Notes: generated by a model not told the origin, from the letters alone. Shown: positions 7,088-15,387, counted from the first letter of the stretch. The stretch is 64,000 bases of DNA from Aquisalimonas sp. (GCA_007126095.1 SLBZ01000061.1:45111-109110), one strand, 5' to 3'. Numbers and translations are program-made.

Positions 7088-8461
7088 ATGAAAAGCCTTG
7101 GTGACCCGTATAGCCCCCACTCAGACCTGCGCCACGGGGCCGGCTGCTCCTGCGAGAGCTGCACGCCCGCCGGCACGGCGCATTCGGACACCGCACAGGC
7201 GTCCACGCGTGAGGACATCGTGGACCGCGCCGTGGAAAACACCCTGGTGCGCGCACTGTTTGGAGGCAACGACATCAGTCGTCGCCGCTTTATGGCCGCA
7301 GTCGGCCGTGGCACCGCCATGGCGGCGCTGGCGTCGGCGTTTCCCATGGGCGCGCTGAAGTCTGCACTGGCGGACGACCTGGGCCCGCTGGAGCAAACGG
7401 AGATGACCATCCCGTTTCTGCCCATCACCTGTGCCACCCCCATCATCATGGGGGATGCCATGGGCTTCTATGAGCGCTACGGGCTGAACGTGACCCTGGA
7501 GCGCGTGGCCGGCTGGCCCGTGGTGCGGGATCGCATGGACGCAGGCGAGTTCAATGCCGCGCACATGTTGGCGCCGATGCCGCTGTCCATCCGTATGGGC
7601 GTTGGCGCAAGCCGGCTGCCAGTGACCATGCCCGCGGTGGAGAACATCAACGGCAATGCCATCACCCTGGCCAACAAGCACAAGGACAAGATGGACCCGA
7701 AGGACTGGAAGGGCTTCACCTTCGCCATTCCGTTCGATTTCTCCATGCACAACTTCCTGCTCCGGTATCTGCTGGCCGAGCACGGGCTGGATCCGGATCG
7801 CGACGTGAGCCTGCGGGTGATGCCGCCGCCGGAGATGGTTGCCAACCTGCAGGCCGAGAACATCGACGGCTACATCGTGGCCGAGCCCTTCAACCAGCGC
7901 GCTGTTTGGGAGGGGGCCGGCTTTATCCATACGCAGACCAAGGACATCTGGAGCGGTCACCCGTGTTGCGCCTTCGTGGTCCGGGAGGACTGGGTCGACG
8001 AGCACCCAAATACCTTTGGCGCGCTGTTCCGCGCCATCGTGGATGCAACCCAGTTCAGCTCGGAGGCCGACAACCGCAAGGAGATCGCCGAGGCCATTTC
8101 GCCGCGGCAGTATCTCAACCAGCCGGTGCCGGTAATGGAGCAGATTCTGGTCGGGCGGTATGCGGACGGACTCGGCGAGGTCAAGGACATGCCCGACCGG
8201 ATCGACTTCGACCCGTTCCCCTGGCAGTCCATGGCGGTGTGGATGCTCACGCAGATGAAGCGCTGGGGGTATATTGATGGCGATGTGAACTACCACCAGA
8301 TCGCGGAAGAGGTGTTCCAGGCCACGGAGTGCCGGAAGGTCATGGAAGAGCTCGGTTACAACGCCCCCGAAGAGAACTACCGCATCCACGAGATCATGGG
8401 CAAGGAGTTCGACCCGCACGATCCGGAGGGCTATCTGGAGAGCTTCGAGGTGCGCGCTTGA
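7088..8461 (+). CDS. NrtA/CmpA-family periplasmic binding protein, Tat-exported
   Basis: This 457-residue protein belongs to the nitrate/bicarbonate-type (NMT1/NrtA) binding proteins. A long leader contains Cys20, Cys22 and Cys25, then the twin-arginine motif SRRRFMA (64-70) and a hydrophobic stretch ending near ALA. The mature part shows family segments such as PITCATPIIMGDAMGFYERYG, DFSMHNFLLRY and WSGHPCCAF. Relatives usually precede permease and ATPase genes; here the next gene is a sigma-54 activator, so the transporter is absent from this locus. It may scavenge a ligand for a distant transporter or act in sensing. Confidence 0.88.
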   Translation: MKSLGDPYSPHSDLRHGAGCSCESCTPAGTAHSDTAQASTREDIVDRAVENTLVRALFGGNDISRRRFMAAVGRGTAMAALASAFPMGALKSALADDLGPLEQTEMTIPFLPITCATPIIMGDAMGFYERYGLNVTLERVAGWPVVRDRMDAGEFNAAHMLAPMPLSIRMGVGASRLPVTMPAVENINGNAITLANKHKDKMDPKDWKGFTFAIPFDFSMHNFLLRYLLAEHGLDPDRDVSLRVMPPPEMVANLQAENIDGYIVAEPFNQRAVWEGAGFIHTQTKDIWSGHPCCAFVVREDWVDEHPNTFGALFRAIVDATQFSSEADNRKEIAEAISPRQYLNQPVPVMEQILVGRYADGLGEVKDMPDRIDFDPFPWQSMAVWMLTQMKRWGYIDGDVNYHQIAEEVFQATECRKVMEELGYNAPEENYRIHEIMGKEFDPHDPEGYLESFEVRA

Positions 8462-8477
8462 CCGACCGCATGTGCAC

Positions 8478-10073
8478 ATGACGACCGATAGCGAACTCCC
8501 CGGCGAGTCGCTGGTGCTGGTGGAAACGGCCCAGTTGCTGGGCCGTTCCCTGCGCCCGGAGGCCACTATCCCGGCCGTGCTGCGCCTGCTCTCGGAGCTG
8601 GTCGGCCTGAACCGGGGCCGCGTGGTGCTGCCGGACGACGATGGGCAACGCCTGCGTATCCGTTACTCGTACGGTCTGCGCCCCGAGGAACGTGACCGGG
8701 GCGTGTACCGCCTGGGCGAGGGAATCACCGGCGATGTGATGCGCACCGGCCGGGTCTGTGTGGTTCAGGACGTGGACGCGGAGCCCCAGCACCTGTTCCG
8801 GGCGGTCGACCGGGCAACGCTGCCGGCCGAGACGGTGTCGTTCATCGCCGTGCCGATTCTGATGGACGACACGCCCATCGGCGTATTGGGGTGTCATCGA
8901 CTGCGCGCGCGGTCGCGCGGGTTTCAGTCCGACATCCAGCTGCTGCGGATTGTTGCCGCGATGCTCGGGCAGACCCTGCGCATCCGGTCGTTGATGGATC
9001 AGCGCACGGCCTGGCTCGAGGATCAGAACGAGGCACTGCGCAAGGCGCTCGCGCGGCAACAGCAGCACCAGGGCATTCTGGGCGACAGCCCGCAGTTGCG
9101 TTCCACACTGGATGAAGCCGGCCGCGTGGCGTACAGCGATGCCACGGTCATGCTTCTCGGCGAGTCGGGCACGGGCAAGGAGCGGTTTGCCCGCTACATC
9201 CACGAGCAGGGCCCTCGGGCATCGGGGCCCTTCATCTGCATCAACTGCAGTGCGATTCCGGCGACCCTGCTGGAAGCCGAGATCTTCGGTCATGAACGCG
9301 GTGCGTTCACCGGGGCGGTGCGGAATCGGCCGGGCAAGGCCGAGCTGGCCGACGGCGGGACGCTGTTCCTGGACGAGATCGGTGACATGGATATCGAGCT
9401 GCAGGCCAAGCTGCTGCGCCTGATCCAGGAGCGCAAGGTGCAGCGGGTCGGGGGCGACCGCGACATTTCCGTGGATATCCGCATCATCACGGCCACCCAT
9501 CGCAATCTTCAGGAAGCGGTGAATCTCGGACAGTTCCGCCTGGACCTGTTCTATCGCCTCAACGTGGTACCGATTCGCCTGCCGCCGTTGCGAGAGCGCG
9601 CCGGGGATGTGGTGCAGCTCGCTAGGCATTTCCTCGATTGCTTCAACGCCAGGCACCACCGCGAGGTTGCCCTCGGGGCGGGGGTGCTGGCACGGCTGCA
9701 GAGCTATCCGTGGCCCGGGAACATCCGGCAGCTCGAGAATCTCATGGAACGCGCCGTCATCACCGCTCGCGGGGATACTATCGATGCGGCGGATATCGAA
9801 CACATCCTGAACGACGAGTCCGTGGTCAGTGGAGCGGTGCATGTTGTGCACGCGGAAGCGCCGGCTGATGAAGAGAGGGGCGTTACGGTGCATGCCGGCG
9901 AGTCCGAGCCCGCGATGTCGGGCCGACCGTACCAGCGGGTCGATCCCTCGGAGGCCGAACGACTCCGCTCCGCCCTCGCACAGAGCCGCGGCAACAAGAC
10001 CCGGGCCGCGCAGATGCTGGGGCTGAGCGTACGGCAGTTCCGCTACCGCCTGACGAAACTGGGCCTGGACTGA
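8478..10073 (+). CDS. sigma-54-dependent activator, GAF-AAA-Fis (NifA-like architecture)
   Basis: This protein of about 531 residues has an N-terminal GAF sensor (about 15-170) and a coiled linker. The AAA domain carries Walker A GESGTGKE (about 230-237), the sigma-54 contact loop GAFTGA (277-282) and Walker B LFLDEIGD. A C-terminal Fis helix-turn-helix (NKTRAAQMLGLSVRQFRYRL) follows. All catalytic elements are intact. NifA's inter-domain cysteines are not evident, so oxygen sensing through them is not supported. GTG 8472 is an alternative start; neither start has a strong ribosome binding site, suggesting coupling to the binding-protein gene 10 bp upstream. Its probable targets are the two flanking sigma-54 promoters. 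Confidence 0.92.
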   Translation: MTTDSELPGESLVLVETAQLLGRSLRPEATIPAVLRLLSELVGLNRGRVVLPDDDGQRLRIRYSYGLRPEERDRGVYRLGEGITGDVMRTGRVCVVQDVDAEPQHLFRAVDRATLPAETVSFIAVPILMDDTPIGVLGCHRLRARSRGFQSDIQLLRIVAAMLGQTLRIRSLMDQRTAWLEDQNEALRKALARQQQHQGILGDSPQLRSTLDEAGRVAYSDATVMLLGESGTGKERFARYIHEQGPRASGPFICINCSAIPATLLEAEIFGHERGAFTGAVRNRPGKAELADGGTLFLDEIGDMDIELQAKLLRLIQERKVQRVGGDRDISVDIRIITATHRNLQEAVNLGQFRLDLFYRLNVVPIRLPPLRERAGDVVQLARHFLDCFNARHHREVALGAGVLARLQSYPWPGNIRQLENLMERAVITARGDTIDAADIEHILNDESVVSGAVHVVHAEAPADEERGVTVHAGESEPAMSGRPYQRVDPSEAERLRSALAQSRGNKTRAAQMLGLSVRQFRYRLTKLGLD

Positions 10074-10225
10074 CCGGGCACCGCTTGGATGACTTCGAGC
10101 CTTCCGAGGGCGTGGAGCGATTCCGTAAACTGGGAGTGGGCGGGGAGTAACCCGAGTTGCCGCAGCCGCATATTTGGTCTACACCCTTGAGCCAGAGAAC
10201 CCGAAATCACAGGGAGACGGAGACC

Positions 10226-10666
10226 ATGGACCAACGGATGAGCGTGATCACGCTGGGAGTCAGTGATCTGGCGCGGGCCCAGGCGTTCTACGAGACCGGC
10301 GTCGGCTGGACGCTGGGAGCGGCGGAAGAGGATATCCGGTTCTTTCAGCTCAACGGCCTGATTCTCGCGCTTTACCCGCGCGAGGCGCTTGCTGCCGATG
10401 CCGGCGTGCCCGCGGAGGGCTCCGGGTTCTCCGGAGTCGCGCTGGCCTACAACGCCCGCAGCCGCGACGAGGTGGATCGGGTGCTTGCCCTGGCGGAAGG
10501 CGCCGGCGGCCGGCTGGTCAAGGCCGCGCAGGAGGTGTTCTGGGGCGGCTATTCAGGCTACATGGCCGACCCCGACGGCCACCTCTGGGAGGTGGCACAC
10601 AATCCGTTCTGGTCCCTCGATGAACAGGGGAACGTGTCGCTGACGCCGCCAGCGAGTGAATCATGA
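10226..10666 (+). CDS. VOC (glyoxalase/bleomycin resistance/dioxygenase) family protein
   Basis: This 146-residue single-domain protein shows the VOC pattern: SVITLGVSDLARAQAFYE at the start and GGYSGYMADPDGHLWEVAHN at the end, where His and Glu are metal-ligand candidates. A ribosome binding site GGGAGACGGAGA fixes the start at 10226. It follows the sigma-54 activator after 150 bp and may or may not belong to that transcription unit. Function could be isomerisation, dioxygenation or drug binding. Confidence 0.82.
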   Translation: MDQRMSVITLGVSDLARAQAFYETGVGWTLGAAEEDIRFFQLNGLILALYPREALAADAGVPAEGSGFSGVALAYNARSRDEVDRVLALAEGAGGRLVKAAQEVFWGGYSGYMADPDGHLWEVAHNPFWSLDEQGNVSLTPPASES

Positions 10667-10675
10667 GTAGTGTGC

Positions 10676-11320
10676 TTACCTGAGTTGAGCTGACGCTGCT
10701 ACGTTGATGACCGTTTCCTGATCCAGGCCCGAGGCCAGAATCTCCAGCGCGGTGTCTGGCGCCTCGTCGTGGACGATGATCGTTCGCGTGTCGAAGCGAC
10801 TGAGGTTGATCACCGCGCTGTACGCTCTGAAGTCCTCTCCATCAATGATTACGGCCTGCGTGGCCTCGGGAAACTGGAGGCGCTTGGTGTCCATGGCGAA
10901 CTGCCACAATCTGCGCTCTGGCCCGTGTGCGGGCGGCGTGTCCTCGGCCGTGTTTTCGAACACGATATTGTAATAGTCCCGCATCGAGGCATCGGCTTGC
11001 TCGAAGGTTTCCGGGTCAATCTCGAGGTCGCCGGCCACGAGCCGGGTGATGCCCAGGCGTGCGTCGTCCTCGTAGGAGATTGCCAGCCCGTTGTAAGGCG
11101 CGGAGTGAACGCGCTTCCAATCGTTCGGCGGGGCCACGTGAAACTCTCCGATCACGAATTGATGTGTGCCATCAATCGCAGGAGCGTCGTGCGGGATCAC
11201 ATCGGCCGTAAAGGTGCAGGCAGGCGTGTTGCAGTCGGCTTCGGACGCGGTGGCGTCTGATGCCAGGAGCAGAACAACAAGCAGAACGGCAACAGCCGAG
11301 GCGTGTCGACTGGAAAGCAT
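10676..11320 (-). CDS. secreted protein of unknown function
   Basis: I do not recognise the family. The 214-residue product has an N-terminal signal peptide (LLVVLLLASDATASEA, cleavage after about residue 26) and a possible disulphide pair in the mature N-terminus (DCNTPAC). The mature part is acidic and beta-rich with no lipobox and no further membrane helices, so it is predicted to be periplasmic. GAGGG upstream supports the start at 11320. It is convergent with the VOC gene and 62 bp downstream of the tetR stop on the same strand. Confidence 0.6.
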   Translation of the reverse strand: MLSSRHASAVAVLLVVLLLASDATASEADCNTPACTFTADVIPHDAPAIDGTHQFVIGEFHVAPPNDWKRVHSAPYNGLAISYEDDARLGITRLVAGDLEIDPETFEQADASMRDYYNIVFENTAEDTPPAHGPERRLWQFAMDTKRLQFPEATQAVIIDGEDFRAYSAVINLSRFDTRTIIVHDEAPDTALEILASGLDQETVINVAASAQLR

Positions 11321-11382
11321 GGTAGTTCCCTCTACCGTCAATGATCTGGCGAAGGTTATCCAGTGGAGAGTGTGGTGTCAAT

Positions 11383-11967
11383 TTAGTGGTGTGGCGGGGT
11401 GAGCGCCTGACTCACCATCATCCCCATCTCGTCGCCGACCTCGCGAATGAGGCTGGCGTCGCGGCCGCCACGCGCCATGATCAGCGCACCCTCAAGGCTC
11501 GCCACGATGGTCAGGGCCAGCCGCTCGGCCCGGCCATGCTCAACACCCGCCGCGACCATCGCGTTGCGGTACATGGCCGTCCATTCATCCAGGGCGGCCC
11601 GGCACGCGGATGCCAGCTCTGAATCCATGCCGGGCGCGTCGAGGATGATCGGGGCGACCGGGCAGCCGAAGGCGTACTCGGTGTTCGCCATCTCCTCGGC
11701 GGCCGCGTCGAAGAAGGCGCGGACACCGGCGGCCGGGTCGGTGGCCTCGGTCAGGCACGCCTCGAGAATCTCGGTGGCTTCGTTGATGCCGGCCTGCATG
11801 GCGGCCAGGACAACGCTCTCCTTGCCCCCGGGAAAATGAAAGTACAGTGATCCCCGCGGCGCACCGCTCTCGCTGAGGATCTCGCTCAGGCTCACCCCGT
11901 GCAGACCCCGTAACTGGATCAGCCGGGCGGTGGCCTCGATCATTCGCTCTTTCGTGCCCTTTGCCAT
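11383..11967 (-). CDS. TetR/AcrR-family repressor, LmrA/YxaF-like
   Basis: This 194-residue protein has an N-terminal TetR helix-turn-helix (GVSLSEILSESGAPRGSLYF, about residues 25-44, with the FHFPGGKE continuation) and a C-terminal ligand domain containing FGCPVAPIILD, a motif of the LmrA/YxaF branch. It is divergent from a methyltransferase gene. The intergenic region holds two 16-bp direct repeats resembling LmrA/YxaF boxes that overlap the methyltransferase promoter, so it probably represses both genes and is released by a small hydrophobic effector. Confidence 0.88.
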   Translation of the reverse strand: MAKGTKERMIEATARLIQLRGLHGVSLSEILSESGAPRGSLYFHFPGGKESVVLAAMQAGINEATEILEACLTEATDPAAGVRAFFDAAAEEMANTEYAFGCPVAPIILDAPGMDSELASACRAALDEWTAMYRNAMVAAGVEHGRAERLALTIVASLEGALIMARGGRDASLIREVGDEMGMMVSQALTPPHH

Positions 11968-11985
11968 GGGATTCTTCTACCATCG

Positions 11986-12014
11986 TTGACGAAATATGAC
12001 GATCGGTCTATATA
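11986..12014 (+). promoter_or_regulatory. sigma-70 promoter of the methyltransferase gene
   Basis: TTGACG (11986-11991) and TATATA (12009-12014) are separated by exactly 17 bp and face rightward. The first operator repeat covers the spacer and the second lies just downstream of the -10, an arrangement expected for repression. Confidence 0.65.
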
Positions 12015-12031
12015 GTATGATGATCGGTCTA
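11995..12031. promoter_or_regulatory. TetR operator: two 16-bp direct repeats
   Basis: TATGACGATCGGTCTA (11995-12010) and TATGATGATCGGTCTA (12016-12031) differ at one base and are spaced 21 bp start to start, two helical turns. Read on the other strand they are TAGACCGATC-RTCATA, close to the known LmrA/YxaF box form TAGACC-N-TC. They lie between the divergent tetR and methyltransferase genes. Confidence 0.68.
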
Positions 12032-12104
12032 GCCGTCAATCGGCGATTGTTATCGCCTGGAGGTGATTATGCGGCACCAACACTCCACCAGGGGAGGGCA
12101 CGCA

Positions 12105-12908
12105 ATGGCAGTGAAGCCCCACCACGAGGGACCGGCACGGGTCTGGGGTCTGGCCGGGCGTGACTACGACAACATCAGCTTCGGTGTCGGCGATGCGCTG
12201 GGGCATGCGGTTCAGCGGCTGAATCCGGGTCCCGGGCAGGACGTACTGGATGTGGCTACCGGCACCGGCTGGACCGCCCGCAACGTCGCCCGCCTAGGGG
12301 CGCGCGTGACTGCGGTAGACATTGCGTCCGAGCTGCTTGACGCGGCCCGGGAGCTGTCCGGTCATGCGGAGCCGGCGATAACGTTCCGGCAGGCGGACGC
12401 CGAGGATCTGCCCTTTGCCGATGCCAGTTTCGACGGAATCATCTCGACCTTCGGGGTGATGTTTGCCGCCGACCAGAAGCAGGCGGCGCGGGAGCTGGGG
12501 CGGGTCTGTCACCCGGGTGGCCGGCTATCGCTCGTGGTCTGGGAGCCAGGAGGGTCCGTCCAGGACTTCTTCGGTGTGATCGGCGAGTTCGATGACGCCC
12601 CGCCACCGGATCCTTCGCCGCTCGCCTGGGGTGACCCGGCACATGTGCGCGATCTGCTCGGCGATGATTTCGATCTGTGGTTCGAGCCGGGGGTCAATCA
12701 TCACTATTTCGACAGCGTCGACGATGCCTGGAGCTGGTACGCCCGCGGGTTCGGCCCGATCAAGCAGGTGATCAGTCAGCTCTCTCCCGACCGGCAGAGC
12801 GCGTTCAAGGACGCCATGGACCGGTATCACGCCAAGTTCGACACCGATGCAGGCCTGCATATTCGTCGGGAGTACCTGGTGATCGTCGGTCGGCGCAAGG
12901 AGCATTGA
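12105..12908 (+). CDS. class I SAM-dependent methyltransferase (UbiE-like)
   Basis: This 267-residue protein has the SAM motif VLDVATGTGWTARN, an acidic post-I residue in VTAVDIAS, a motif II region with FDGIISTFGVMFA, and a motif III in HPGGRLSLVVW. GGGAGGG precedes the ATG at 12105; a second well-placed site (GGAGGTG) allows a start at 12069. It is under TetR control, suggesting detoxification or modification of a small molecule rather than housekeeping quinone synthesis. Confidence 0.85.
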   Translation: MAVKPHHEGPARVWGLAGRDYDNISFGVGDALGHAVQRLNPGPGQDVLDVATGTGWTARNVARLGARVTAVDIASELLDAARELSGHAEPAITFRQADAEDLPFADASFDGIISTFGVMFAADQKQAARELGRVCHPGGRLSLVVWEPGGSVQDFFGVIGEFDDAPPPDPSPLAWGDPAHVRDLLGDDFDLWFEPGVNHHYFDSVDDAWSWYARGFGPIKQVISQLSPDRQSAFKDAMDRYHAKFDTDAGLHIRREYLVIVGRRKEH

Positions 12909-12952
12909 ATACCGTGGCATCCGTGGTGTAGCGCATCACCTATACTGGCGGG

Positions 12953-13605
12953 CGAACGCTGACGCGCACCGGCGATTTCCCCACCGCGCAGCAGGTGAGG
13001 GCGTACCTGAACGCCTACGTCGACCACTTCGGGCTGCGACCATGCCTGCGACCGGCAACGGAGGTAGTCGCGGTCGCGCGGGAGGAAGCGGGCGAGGGCG
13101 ATGGCAGGGGCGGCTTTCAGGTTGCCGTACGCCCGGTCCGCGAGCGGGCCTCCGTGGAGAGGCACTCGTTCGATTTCGTCGTTGTCTGCAACGGCGTGCT
13201 GTCGGAGCCGCATGTGCCGGCATTTGACGGTGCGGACCGCTTCGCGGAGGATATCATTCACTCGAGCCAGACGCCGGGGGCATCGGCGCTCGCCGGAAAA
13301 CGCGTTGCGGTCATCTCACGAGACGCTGCGCCTGAGCACAGGGGAAGAGGTTGCCGCGGATGTGGTGATCTGCGGCACGGGGTGGCGCCAGCGGGTGGCG
13401 TTTCTCGATGATGATCTCAGGCGGGAGATCCTGCCGGACGGCCGCTTCCGGCTCTACCGCCACATCCTGCCACCGTGCCCACTACGTGGACTGGCTCATG
13501 CGTGACATGGGGCTGCCCACCCGGCGTGCCCCGGGCCTTGTTGCCGAATACCTGGGGCCGTTCTGGGCCGAGCGTTATCGCGACCTGTCCCGCAAGCGGA
13601 TGTAG
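12953..13605 (+). pseudogene. flavin-containing monooxygenase (FMO/BVMO type) pseudogene
   Basis: Three pieces in different frames together resemble an FMO. The first (about 12953-13312) has QVRAYLNAYVDHFGL and GVLSEPHVPAFDG. The second (about 13320-13480) has STGEEVAADVVICGTGW. The third (about 13483-13605) has HYVDWLMRDMG. The N-terminal FAD-binding glycine loop is absent, the NADPH loop is deleted right after GKRVAVIS, and frameshifts separate the parts. It cannot encode a working enzyme. Confidence 0.72.
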
Positions 13606-13623
13606 ACGACGTTCCGGGGAGCG

Positions 13624-14235
13624 CTAGCGAACGCTGTCCAGAATCGTGCCCAGATACGGCTTGTGTCGGTCGATGTCGTCCCGGCTCAGGCCGTTCATCT
13701 CGTAGGGGAACACCAGCCAGTCTTCCGACTGGTGCTGGCAGTAGTCCGGCGTGATGCCGGTCTGGTTAGCGCTGGGGCGCTGGTACAGGGTGGCGACGCG
13801 CGTATCCGTGGGCATGTTGCGCTTGAGCTGGTTGTTCAGCCGTCGCAGCACGGCGGCCACGCTGTGGCCGGTGCCGAAGACGTCGTCCACGATCAGCAGG
13901 CGGTCGTCCCGGTTGAGGTTGTCCAGCAGATAATGGGTGCCGTGCACGCGGATCTTCGCATCCGGAGAGGCCACCATGGCGTCGTAGTCGTGCATACCCT
14001 GGTAGGAGGTGCGCAGGGCGATGTGGTCCGTCTCCACCCCGAGTGTCTGCAGGCACTCCTGCACGTAGATCCCCACCGCGCTGCCGCCGCGCCACAGGCC
14101 GACGATGAAGTTCGGTCGGAAGCCGCTTTCGTAGACCTGTACGCCAAGCCGGAAGGCATCCTGAATGAGATCCGCCTCCTGCAGGAAGCGCCGGGGGCGG
14201 GCGGTTTCTTCGGGTTTCGTGGTTCGCTGTGTCAA
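13624..14235 (-). CDS. phosphoribosyltransferase-family protein A of a divergent pair
   Basis: This 203-residue protein has the type I PRTase PRPP loop LLIVDDVFGTGHS (113-125) and an upstream WRGG element (48-51) at the pyrophosphate-binding position. It aligns along its length with the neighbour encoded rightward from 14299, so the two are paralogues. The C-terminal hood differs and contains PDYCQHQSEDWLVFP. The substrate is probably a purine or related base (hypoxanthine/xanthine PRTase-like), but the hood gives no firm prediction. Start at 14235 leaves 63 bp to the divergent start. Confidence 0.85.
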   Translation of the reverse strand: MTQRTTKPEETARPRRFLQEADLIQDAFRLGVQVYESGFRPNFIVGLWRGGSAVGIYVQECLQTLGVETDHIALRTSYQGMHDYDAMVASPDAKIRVHGTHYLLDNLNRDDRLLIVDDVFGTGHSVAAVLRRLNNQLKRNMPTDTRVATLYQRPSANQTGITPDYCQHQSEDWLVFPYEMNGLSRDDIDRHKPYLGTILDSVR

Positions 14236-14298
14236 TGGTTTGCCAGAGTGCGTCGTTTGGTGGGATTATGCCCGGCCTTCGTGACCATCAGTGGTGCC

Positions 14299-14862
14299 AT
14301 GGCTGAGAAACACTACATCACCGCGCAGAGCCTGCTGGAGGACTCCTTCCGGCTCGGTGCGCAGATCCTGAACTCCGGTTTCCGGCCCACCTTCATGATT
14401 GCCGTGTGGCGCGGCGGCGCACCCATCGGTATCGCCGTTCAGGAGTTTCTGGATTACCACGGCGTGCACACGGATCACATCGCCGTCCGGACGTCATCCT
14501 ATCACGGCATCGACCAGCAGAGCCGCAGCGTGCGGGTGCACGGGCTCAATTATCTGGTCAAGCACGTCACCCACGACGACGATCTGCTGATCGTCGACGA
14601 CGTCTTCGATACCGGCCGCTCCGTGGTGGCCATCATCGAGGAGCTGCGTCAGCGGGCGCGGCTGAACACTCCCCACGATATCCGTGTGGCCGTGCCGTAC
14701 TACAAACCGGCCCGCAACGAGGTGGGCTGGGCTCCCGAGTATTACCTGCATGAAACCGACGCCTGGCTGAAGTACCCGCACTCGCTGGAAGGGCTGACGC
14801 CGGAGGAGATCGCCAGCAACCGCCCGGAGCTGCACGCGATTCTGGCGCCGCACCTGAAATAG
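14299..14862 (+). CDS. phosphoribosyltransferase-family protein B of a divergent pair
   Basis: This 187-residue protein has the PRPP loop LLIVDDVFDTGRS (96-108) and WRGG (37-40). Shared blocks with the leftward neighbour include SGFRP near residue 27, the WRGG loop and TDHIA. The hood contains APEYYLHETDAWLKYP. The loop residue after DDVF is Asp here and Gly in the partner, so the two may differ in substrate or activity. The start at 14299 is chosen because the family N-terminus begins there; ribosome binding is weak. Confidence 0.85.
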   Translation: MAEKHYITAQSLLEDSFRLGAQILNSGFRPTFMIAVWRGGAPIGIAVQEFLDYHGVHTDHIAVRTSSYHGIDQQSRSVRVHGLNYLVKHVTHDDDLLIVDDVFDTGRSVVAIIEELRQRARLNTPHDIRVAVPYYKPARNEVGWAPEYYLHETDAWLKYPHSLEGLTPEEIASNRPELHAILAPHLK

Positions 14863-14883
14863 GTCGCCCCGCGTCAGTACCGC

Positions 14884-15387
14884 TCAGGGGCGGCGCGCCA
14901 TCCAGTACGCGGACGTCCAGTAAGGAGCGTCCAGGCGGGAGAACGTGACGCCCTGGCTTGTGGAGGCGTGCAGGAACCGTCCTTTCTCCACGTAGATCCC
15001 CACATGGCGGGTCTTCTTGCCGGTGCGAAAGAACAGGAGATCGCCCGTCTCGATCTCCCCGAGGTTGACCGGAGTGCCGACGCTCGCCTGTGCCTGGGTG
15101 GTGCGCGGCAGCGACTGGTCAAGCACGGTTTCGAAGGTGGTCTGCACGAACCCGGAGCAGTCAATGCCCGAGCGGTCCTGGCCGCCCAGCCGATAGGGCG
15201 TGCCGGCCCAGGCGTCGTGCTGCGCGTGGAGAGCCTGTGCGAGCCCGGTGGGCGCAGCATCGTCGGCGCCGCTTTCCGGCTCCGGGTGCGGCGCGTGCTG
15301 CGACGGGGTTGTACACCCGGTGACTGTCAGTAGCACGGCCAGTGACAGCAGGCCAAGTAGCGGTTGCTTGCGGGTGTACTCCACCAA
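14884..15387 (-). CDS. NlpC/P60 peptidoglycan endopeptidase lipoprotein
   Basis: This protein of about 167 residues has a lipoprotein signal with lipobox LTVTGC (acylated Cys25) and an NlpC/P60 domain with nucleophile Cys77 in DCSGF, His128 in HVGIYV and His140 in FLHAS. It should cleave stem peptides in the periplasm, like E. coli Spr/MepS or NlpC. Start is TTG 15387 or GTG 15384; GAGGGA lies upstream. It is convergent with the phosphoribosyltransferase gene. Confidence 0.9.
   Translation of the reverse strand: MVEYTRKQPLLGLLSLAVLLTVTGCTTPSQHAPHPEPESGADDAAPTGLAQALHAQHDAWAGTPYRLGGQDRSGIDCSGFVQTTFETVLDQSLPRTTQAQASVGTPVNLGEIETGDLLFFRTGKKTRHVGIYVEKGRFLHASTSQGVTFSRLDAPYWTSAYWMARRP

Noticed and set aside
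7121-9893. Two long leftward frames (about 480 and 500 codons)
   Set aside because: They mirror the binding-protein and sigma-54 activator genes, which have intact motifs and sensible starts. The mirror translations are His/Arg/Gln-rich and featureless.
8478-10073. True NifA of a nitrogen fixation locus
   Set aside because: Architecture is NifA-like, but there are no nif genes, the palindrome is not TGT-N10-ACA, and the redox cysteine motif is not evident.
12105-12908. UbiE quinone methyltransferase
   Set aside because: SAM motifs are shared, but UbiE-specific C-terminal motifs are absent and the gene is under a divergent TetR regulator.
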